From contig WHUZ01000001.1 in NCBI GenBank assembly GCA_015179045.1, positions 1,798,001 to 1,862,000 of the forward strand: DNA of 64,000 nucleotides, read 5' to 3'. The DNA comes from Kalaharituber pfeilii. Taxonomy: Eukaryota; Ascomycota; Pezizomycetes; Pezizales; Pezizaceae. Both the position numbers and the translations under genes were made by a program. The notes beneath the pieces are model-generated. The model saw nothing but the letters and a program-made list of their open reading frames with translations, did not search any database and was not told the DNA's origin. Numbering within the stretch: the first letter of the stretch is position 1; every line of letters begins with the position of its first letter. Shown here in pieces: positions 57,180-64,000 of the stretch.

Positions 57180-57535
57180 TGCTTTATAGCTCTAATTGAC
57201 ATATCTTATTTTCTTATTATCTTTCATAATCTTCTAACTTATAAAGATGCTCCATCTCATCTAGTAGTGCCCTATTTGATCTAGAGAAAAGGTTCGCTCT
57301 TTGAACCCATGTAGAAATGTCAACCCACTTCAGTACGACATCGAGACAATGCGACATATACTGCTGTGAATGTGCAGTTCTGCCCAAATGAATTGTGTGA
57401 CTCCAATTCAACTAAGACCTGATCAAATGTTCTTCCTTGAGCTTTATAGTCTGTGATAACAAATCCTGGACTACAAGGTACCTGATATTATCAAACTTTG
57501 ACCTTCCCACATATACATGAATTATGTTGAAGTGC
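57180..57535 (-). pseudogene. PIF1/Helitron-type helicase relic, copy 1
   Basis: On the minus strand the translation FVITDYKAQGRTFDQVLVEL followed by TAVYVALSRCRTEVG matches the last helicase motifs (V/VI) of PIF1-like helicases, as found at the C-terminus of Helitron transposases. A stop and a frame change follow, then FSRSNRALLDEMEHLYKLED. Only this C-terminal piece of about 100 residues remains; the upstream helicase, Rep and nickase domains are absent. Confidence 0.7.
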
Positions 57536-59984
57536 TATATATAGGGTAAAGGTTTGAGGATATATCCACACACACACAATATCATGTACCCTGTGCTTAC
57601 CATCGTTCTACTGGACTCTTTCTCTAGTCCACTCTGTTCATTTGCAAGCCCCGCGGGTCCTGGACCTGCCTATAGATGGACATATCTGGCCATATACCTT
57701 GCCCTCATAAGCTGATGATTTGTTGACTGCTGTGTCAGACCGGTTATTTGTTTAGCACCAGATTTCATAGTCACGAGTCAGCATTGTCTGTCTATTGGAG
57801 ATACTTCTCGGCTATTGAGGGGTAGCTGAGCACCTTTCTACACCCACCCAATGCTCCAAGCAATACACCAGCAGATATACAACGGAACCCTGTTCTCACG
57901 CATAATTTATCAGAAAACCAGTGCCACCGTAATCCCCCTCAAGTATAGCTGAGTAAACACTGGCAGTTCCGTCCTGAGGCCAGCATGCATAGCGCATCTT
58001 ATAGGCTCGTATTAACGCACCAGGGGCAGAAGGGCTCCAGTGAAGCAAAGCACCTCAAGGCATACGCAGGAAGATAGCCACTAGGGCTAGCTAACCAAGC
58101 TGGAACACAGAATTCCTAATGGGTATTGCCGAGATGGAGAGGAGGTCAGTGTATGTAATGTGAGATGGAGACCACTCCCAGCGAGGGATCGGAATTTGAA
58201 TCCTGGAAACCAGGAAGGTGCAAGATGTGGTGTTCAGCTAGAACATGAAGCCGAGGGGTGGGGTTAGAATTCCCAGTAGTAGAGCAGTTTTCTTAGAAAA
58301 AAAAAACAAGCGAAGACAGAAATGACCAAAATGAAAAAAAACTACATTCCTGGACACTTCTAACCTCCTCTCATAATTTATCCACGTAATAGGGCTATAG
58401 TACTTCATCCTGTTGTCCTCTTGACCCACGGGCTATTCCGCCGCATGTACCCACTCCCCAGACTAGCAAAGAGTATGGCGTTATGGGTGCTATCATCAAG
58501 TTTCCAGGACCATGCAGACCGATCTTGGGAGCAGCAGCTTGTACATTCTGCTTTCTAGGAAATGGAACACATAATCATATTTACCCTGCGAGTCATCATG
58601 CCTCTACCCGGAAGCCACACACACTGTCAAACTTATTGGTTCAATATTCAGTTTCTTTTTAATGACAATATAACCTCTGCAGGTGGCCAATGCCTTTAAA
58701 GGGTCATTCTACCAATTTGATGTTTTTGCAATGTTCATCATGTAAGCTGCCCAAGTCTGCATATATAGCATTAGAGTCGGCCCATGTCACCTGTTCCTTC
58801 TGCTTCTCTGTGGTAATGCAGTACGATACATCTCATGCGGCTCTTCAATTGCATGGATTGCTCAATAAAAGTCCCTCAGATGCAGGTGAATACTGGATAA
58901 GTTGGAAAATAGATGCATCTTCTGGTTTTGATGTATTGGCCTGTCGTAAGACGTGATGCGCTCGGTTTTACTGCTGCTGATAACTTGAATAGATAATTCA
59001 AGAAAGAGAGTTTAATGAAAGGAAGAATACGTTGATGGCGCACACAGCATCAGCAGTCAGAAAGCGCAAGCGTATGCACACTTGTGAACGCATAGCGTAA
59101 TCCATAAAATCTTGATTTCTTAACTTGTATATTTCTAGACAGACAACGAAAGTAGATTTTGAGGCTGAGTCAATTGCACGTTCGTAGTCGTTAAAGGTAT
59201 GTATAAGTAAAATTTGATGCAGATATATGTAATGTTCTTGGTTATGACCTTAATTGAAGATATCCAACAGAACACCATCATTAGTTTCTGAGTGCAAGTA
59301 TGCATCCAGTTTATCTGTTGAACTCTGTGGGAAACAATAGTACCATCCCAGCTATTAAAATTGTAATGATCTCCTGCTTGGAAAATATCTCACCTGAATC
59401 TGTTGATTGGATACATTTTAAATATGAAGTTCTGGGAAATTATGCTTATATCTATTCTTGCTCCACTAATACCCCTATTCTTCTAACGCTTATGCATTTA
59501 ATCCTTGGCTAGGGTCATAGCTCCCTTGTGCAGAGCCTCTACCCAAGTTGTAGCTCAATGAATGTCGGAAGAGTAGGATGCGGATGATTCATAGTAATTT
59601 CAGGGTAAGAGAATAAGAGAACCGGAGAACAAGCGCTTGAGGCTAAACCCAACATGGGAAATATGATCACCAAAACTGGAAGAAGGAATATGTAAGGATG
59701 CAATATATGTGACCACGCATTTCTAGTAGGGGAAGTGTGGGTATTGATGCCTGAGTTTATATCTTGTGGTATTCTAAATAGTTTCGTGGGCTGGGGTTTT
59801 ATTGTGTGTACAGTTTATTTTTGCATTGTATATTTATCCAAATAGATGAATTGTTCCCCATGCCTATGGATTCAAAAGTATAAAATTATAAATTACTTTA
59901 TTAGTTTCACTTGAATTTTTTTTACTTGAAGGATTAGCTGCGAGATCATTACCATACACATACAAACATAAACCCTTGCCATTT
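57536..59984. other. Gene-poor region
   Basis: Only short frames, for example 58690-58956 (+, 88 codons, with C-x2-C pairs CSSC and CSFC that could be chance). No domain, splicing or repeat supported. Confidence 0.4.
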
Positions 59985-60981
59985 CTATAACTCCTTTTCC
60001 ATCCTCTCCTTCCCCGCGGTTCCCACTCCGCCCTGATCCATCTCCACTGCAAGCACCTCTTCCTCCACCAGCTCGTTCATAACCATATACCTACTTGCCC
60101 AAATCCACCCCCACCGAAACCATCTCATCTGGCTCCTGTGTGCGTTCGTCATGGCGTCTCTCGCCTTCCCAAACTCAGCCCACGTCGAGATGAACAACAT
60201 GCTTGCTCCCCTTCTTCCATTTCCATTCTTGCGGAATAAGTATGTGAAGGGGAAGTCGAGGATGGAGAGGTATTTCCGGGGGAGGGAAACTGTTGGCAGT
60301 GTATAAAGTTTCGGTATTTTTGTTTCTGTAGCAGTAGTGGGGGAGCTCGAAATAGAGCGAATATAATTTCTTGCACCCGCCCACGCTGACACATGATTAC
60401 TGTGGCCCGATACCCCGTACATATCAAATGTCACAATGTACTCTGGGGTCCACCCACCCCAAGTGCCCTCCGTGACATCCCTCACTGCCTGCATTACGAC
60501 CTGGGCAGGCCAGACACGGCCCATCTCGTCCCGAAGCTCCTCCTTATCCAACACGACTACGCTCCCTGCCGCACCACCATCTTTGGTGTCGGAGCTCACA
60601 TTCCTCACCCCCAACATCGCGCATGAAACTAAGATTTCATGTCTGCGTACCGAGCCGAGGCCGTCGGCATCCCCGGTTGAGAGGCAAAGTACCCGGAGAT
60701 CGTTGTCGAGTGGGGGTGCGGTGAGATGAAGGAGGGAGGGAGAGAAGAACATGGCTTCGTCATCGGGGTGGGAGACCAGGATGAGGATGCGAGAGTTTGT
60801 GGGGTAGCGGGAGGGTGAGGCGGTGGGGTTGGTGGTGTAGAGGAGCGCGGTGAGCCTAAAATGATGGAAGGAGTTAGTAAGGGGGCGGAGACCGTATTGG
60901 GCGGAGGGGGGTGAAGGTGGGGGGGGGTTACCATATGGCGGAGATGAAGAGGGGGATGGAGAGGATGGCAAGCCACTCCAT
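59985..60981 (-). CDS. GPI12: GlcNAc-PI de-N-acetylase (PIG-L/Gpi12)
   Basis: Exon 1 is 60981-60932 and exon 2 is 60855-59985; the 76-bp intron starts GTAACC, has CTTACTAAC and ends TTTTAG; 306 aa. Exon 1 encodes MEWLAILSIPLFISAIW, the N-terminal membrane anchor of this ER protein. The catalytic domain has the metal/active-site HPDDE in ILILVSHPDDEAMFFSP, LSTGDADGLGSVRRHEILVS, and the second metal motif GVSGHSNHVSAW. The end (STWAEFGKARDAMTNAHRSQ, MRWFRWGWIWASRYMVMNEL) is family-typical. The enzyme removes acetyl from GlcNAc-PI, step two of GPI-anchor synthesis. A C6-G9 rich intron is present but does not affect coding. It is divergent from the next gene. Confidence 0.95.
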
Positions 60982-61227
60982 TGCGGGTGGTGGGCTTTCA
61001 GGGTCACGTAGTGACGGCTTCTCGATTTTCTAAGAACGGCGGAATTGAGCCTGAACAGCATGCAAGTAAGTTAGGGTGCATCGACGGGGGTGCGCAGCAC
61101 ACCTATGATACTTAAGTACATACCATCACCCCAGCTGCGGGCCGAGCCGTCTTGGCTCTAAGTTGCCTACGCACTCTAGTAGTCCCGCCATAGCCCAAGG
61201 TTCACGACCCACAGCCCACACATCACC
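60982..61227. promoter_or_regulatory. Bidirectional promoter GPI12 / DUF7719 gene
   Basis: 246 bp between two outward-facing start codons. Confidence 0.55.
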
Positions 61228-61945
61228 ATGCCCGTTAAAAGCCGCAAATCTCCCCAATCCAATTCGAGTCCCGCCAAAAAGGATGACATCGCCATCACTG
61301 AACTCCCCCTCTCGCATCCCTCCCGCACCCGCGACCCCAGCGTCCCTACCCTGATTGACCTCGTCGACCGAAAGCGCCCGCGTGACTCCTCCGGCAACCC
61401 TATTCTCCCATCCTCTCCTGGCTCTGATGCCGAAGCGCAGGAGGAAGAAGTCGTGGGCCCCGTTGCCACTGCCGTCTTCTTTGCCGTCCCGCTGACTTTC
61501 CTCCTCGCGGCGTTCGAGATCGTGGTACATCAGCAGTACCGGCAGGAGCTAGTGATACAGGAGGTAGTGCTGAAGAGTATCAAGGCATTTCCAAGTACGT
61601 TCTATCTTCCCCCTGCCCACTCCCCCTTCCCACTATATCGGGGAACGAGAGCTTATATTCTCGTGCGCGCGAATCTATCTAGTCCTCTTCACCCTCGTGT
61701 ACTTCACGCACCCCCACCGCACCCGCCTGCCCCTCCAACTCATCCTGTGCGCCTTCAGCATCGGCGCAGGGTGCTGGCTCGTGCACGCTGCCAACAAACT
61801 GAACTACTACGCCGTCATGAAACGGGCACCGCCAGTTGGCACGCTGTGGATCTGGTCAGCGGTCGAGATGGACCTTGGTTGGCTGGTGCTGAGTTGTTTG
61901 GCGGTTGCGGGGTGGACATGGTGGAAGGGGTTTTCAATTGTGTAG
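61228..61945 (+). CDS. Fungal membrane protein, DUF7719 type
   Basis: Exons 61228-61594 and 61683-61945 (donor GTACGT, acceptor TCTAG), 209 aa. A polar N-terminus with KSRKSPQSNSSPAKKDD is followed by four hydrophobic helices: PVATAVFFAVPLTFLLAAFE, then ILFTLVYFTH at the junction, LPLQLILCAFSIGAGCWLVH, and LGWLVLSCLAVAGWTWW. The conserved blocks VHQQYRQE, NYYAVMKRAPPVGTLWIWSA and VEMDLG match an uncharacterised fungal ER/membrane family that I know as DUF7719. The function is unknown; the shared promoter with GPI12 is suggestive of ER biology but not proof. Confidence 0.8.
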
Positions 61946-62518
61946 GGTATTGGATTGACAGCGGAGGGGAGGGGAAGGTTTTATTTGCTTTATCTAATTT
62001 TTCCCTTTATTCCTGTTTGAAATAGGTTTGGGTTTTTGGGAATGGTCTTGAGCTTTCTGTTGTCTTTATTTTTATTTTTATTCCATATCGTGTAAGCTGG
62101 CGTACATACCCCCCATTCCACCCAATTCCAATATATCAAATATAATTCTTATCACCTCTGTAGAACAAAAAAAGTTCAAACGTTGCATTTTTTTGATCCA
62201 AATTTATCCAAATTTATCAACCTTTTCTTCATTAATTCTCCTCATATACATATATTATTTTGCATGTGTAAATTTTTTTTTCTTCTCAACAGTTACTTTT
62301 CAATATCATATACATACCAAGTTTTATTAAAGCCCAAGGCACCATCGAACCTTCATAGGCCCTATACCCGAGGCTGCCCCATACCTATACTTAGCTATAA
62401 TTTACTTATAGTTACTAAATGCATCCATGATTATAATATGTTTCTAAGCCTTTTTTTTTTTTTTTTTTTTTTTTTTTCATATGCAAAATTGCACCTCTAA
62501 TTTGTGAGCTACACCCAG
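61946..62518. other. Intergenic with T27 run
   Basis: AT-rich 3' flank; a run of 27 T at 62451-62477. No gene. Confidence 0.5.
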
Positions 62519-62600
62519 GAGCTTTGCTGAGGAGCGGTGGGGGATGACAAACTGCACGGGGGCTCATTTCCCGATTAGGAAAATGTCAACACCTGACCAC
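62519..62600 (+). repeat. ~90-bp repeat B, copy 2
   Basis: Second copy of 56666-56757, in the same orientation and on the same side of a helicase relic. Confidence 0.85.
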
Positions 62601-62689
62601 AGCTTTTGGTTCAATTTGCTGTAGCTGTACTAGTATTGCTCGCTTCGCTGCATCATTTCGTACGCTCGAATCCACTGTATTCAATGCTT

Positions 62690-63268
62690 ATATAATTTAC
62701 ATATCTTATTATCTTTTCTTATCATCTTTCGTAATCCACTGAGGCTGACCTTCGTTCTAACTCATGAAGGCACTCTATCTCATCTAGTAGTGCCTTATCA
62801 CGCCTAGAGAAAAATGTTCTCTGTTTGAATCCACGTGGAGAGGTCAAACTGCCCAGGGGTGTGACATCGCGACTGTGCTACATACACTGCGCGTTGCTGC
62901 CCACATGGATTATCTGACTCTAAATCAACTAGAACTTGATCAAATGTTCTTTCTTGAGCCATATAGTCTATGATTACAAACCTCGGACTACAAGGAACCT
63001 GGCATCGTCGAACTTTGACCTCCCTTCCCATATGCACGATAATGAAGCAAAATCTACCACCAAAAGACTCAAGTGTGGCAAGGAGCTGCCGGTGCTGAAG
63101 GCCCCACATTTCCACAGAGGTCTGAGACAGCCTTGGTTTAGTTCCAGCTTCGGAGCTGGACACTAGGTGCTGAAGGTTTTTCGGCGGTATGCATACTACA
63201 GTGCATTGTTGCACTTGACGAGACAAATACACCAAAAGATATGGATGGGCAGTGAGCAAGCGCATCAA
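62690..63268 (-). pseudogene. PIF1/Helitron-type helicase relic, copy 2
   Basis: A 154-codon open minus-strand frame (63268-62804) contains VPCSPRFVIIDYMAQERTFD followed by QVLVDLESDN and AVYVAQSRCHTPGQF, the same helicase motif V/VI region as copy 1. The usually invariant TDYKAQG is here IDYMAQE and ALSR is AQSR, so the copy is decayed. The upstream part (LQHLVSSSEAGTKPRLSQTS) may be older helicase sequence. Confidence 0.65.
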
Positions 63269-64000
63269 AAAGACGAAAGATCATTATATGGCAAAAGATT
63301 GGACCCAATATATCCAGACATTTCGGTACAAAAGAGAATGGCCAACTTGAGGTAGAATTTAAGGGCATTAGATGACGAGTCATATGGCCATTGGTGCAGA
63401 GGGGAAATGATAAATTAATAGTGATTCTTTATATGCTAGAAGAAGCTCCGCTCTCATTTGAATTCTGAATACTTGTCTATAAAGAGAAAAAAAAGCCAAA
63501 GATGCTATAAAACAGATCGCTCTGGTTCCACTAGAATTTAATCATATTGAACCGGAGTACTACATTCCATCCCAGGAGGATGCTGCACAACCCTCTTCCC
63601 CCAGCTCGACTCGAGAGTCGAACCCGGGACCTCAATTCTTCACCTCTCCATGCTGCTCGTGCTTAAACAGCAAGGGGTAGGTCAGTTCGATTCATGGCAA
63701 TACTCCAATACTCCAAAGCTCTTAAACCCATTTGGCAGCGCAAAATAGCGGCACCACAAGCATAGAGGCGGAAACTGACTTCTTGAACGCAAACCTATGG
63801 GCGAGGCTAAATAAATAGAAAGCGATGGTGAGTTAGATAGCGTCAGAATGGGAACGATCACGGCACCCGACTGGGTACAATCCGGCGTGAGCCATGCCTA
63901 CATAGTTGAGCCAACACTGAGCCTAGGTACCTTGTTGAGCCAATATTGAGTTGCCGTTTCTATTTTATTTTTATTTTTATTTTTATTTTTGTTTTTGTTT
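63269..64000. other. Window end, nothing supported
   Basis: AT-rich, ending in a (TTTTTA)n-like tract at 63960-64000. A tRNA-like B box near 63620 was considered and rejected. Confidence 0.45.

Noticed and set aside
63590..63680. tRNA-like B box (GGTTCGACTC on the minus strand)
   Set aside because: The flanking bases do not pair to form a T stem and no acceptor or anticodon stem can be folded.

Overview
The window reads as a chromosomal segment of a filamentous ascomycete (Pezizomycotina). Genes carry short introns of about 50-160 bp with GTRNGT-type donors, CTAAC/CTGAC branch points and YAG acceptors. Homologues of UTP18, eIF3m, TRAPPC2L, Cdc16, Tlg1, GPI12 and an HMT1-type ABC transporter are recognisable, and there is a young Ty1/copia element. 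An early-diverging class such as Pezizomycetes is my inference, not something the sequence proves.

Layout. 0-25 kb is mostly genic: tRNA-Arg(TCG), NFU1-type Fe-S protein, UTP18, an unidentified broken coding stretch (10-11 kb, minus), homoserine dehydrogenase (minus), a broken short-chain dehydrogenase, a WKF-domain nucleolar-type protein, a broken phytanoyl-CoA dioxygenase-like gene, a ZUP1-type C78 peptidase (minus), TRAPPC2L (minus) and eIF3m. 24.5-34.3 kb is a repeat island. It holds a complete 5.4-kb copia element with identical LTRs and a target-site duplication, then a nested block containing an inverted copy of the repeat found at the window start, a roughly 30-bp minisatellite, a 1,033-bp solo LTR (TGTCAC...GTGACA, flanked by CTAGA) that carries two 17-bp tandem arrays, and a 1.1-kb inverted-repeat element enclosing a small unknown spliced gene. 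34.9-39.2 kb (minus) is a 14-exon HMT1/ABCB6-type transporter. After 4 kb of apparently empty sequence come a nicotinamide riboside kinase, an Ies2/INO80B homologue (minus), two small divergently transcribed Myb/SANT-like genes, an unknown gene, Tlg1 (minus) with Cdc16, PIF1/Helitron helicase relics, and GPI12/PIG-L (minus) with a DUF7719-type membrane protein.

Most intact genes are housekeeping genes and do not form one pathway. Several are arranged head to head with 230-300 bp between start codons (TRAPPC2L/eIF3m, Tlg1/Cdc16, GPI12/DUF7719). I see no convincing metabolic cluster or defence system.

A striking window-wide pattern is that many otherwise well-conserved coding regions are broken by single-base length changes in homopolymer runs (SDR, copia pol twice, NRK, Ies2). 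This looks more like consensus error than biology, although the SDR and PhyH genes also carry other lesions. The most unusual biological structure is the 33.1-34.2 kb inverted-repeat element with its truncated unknown gene.
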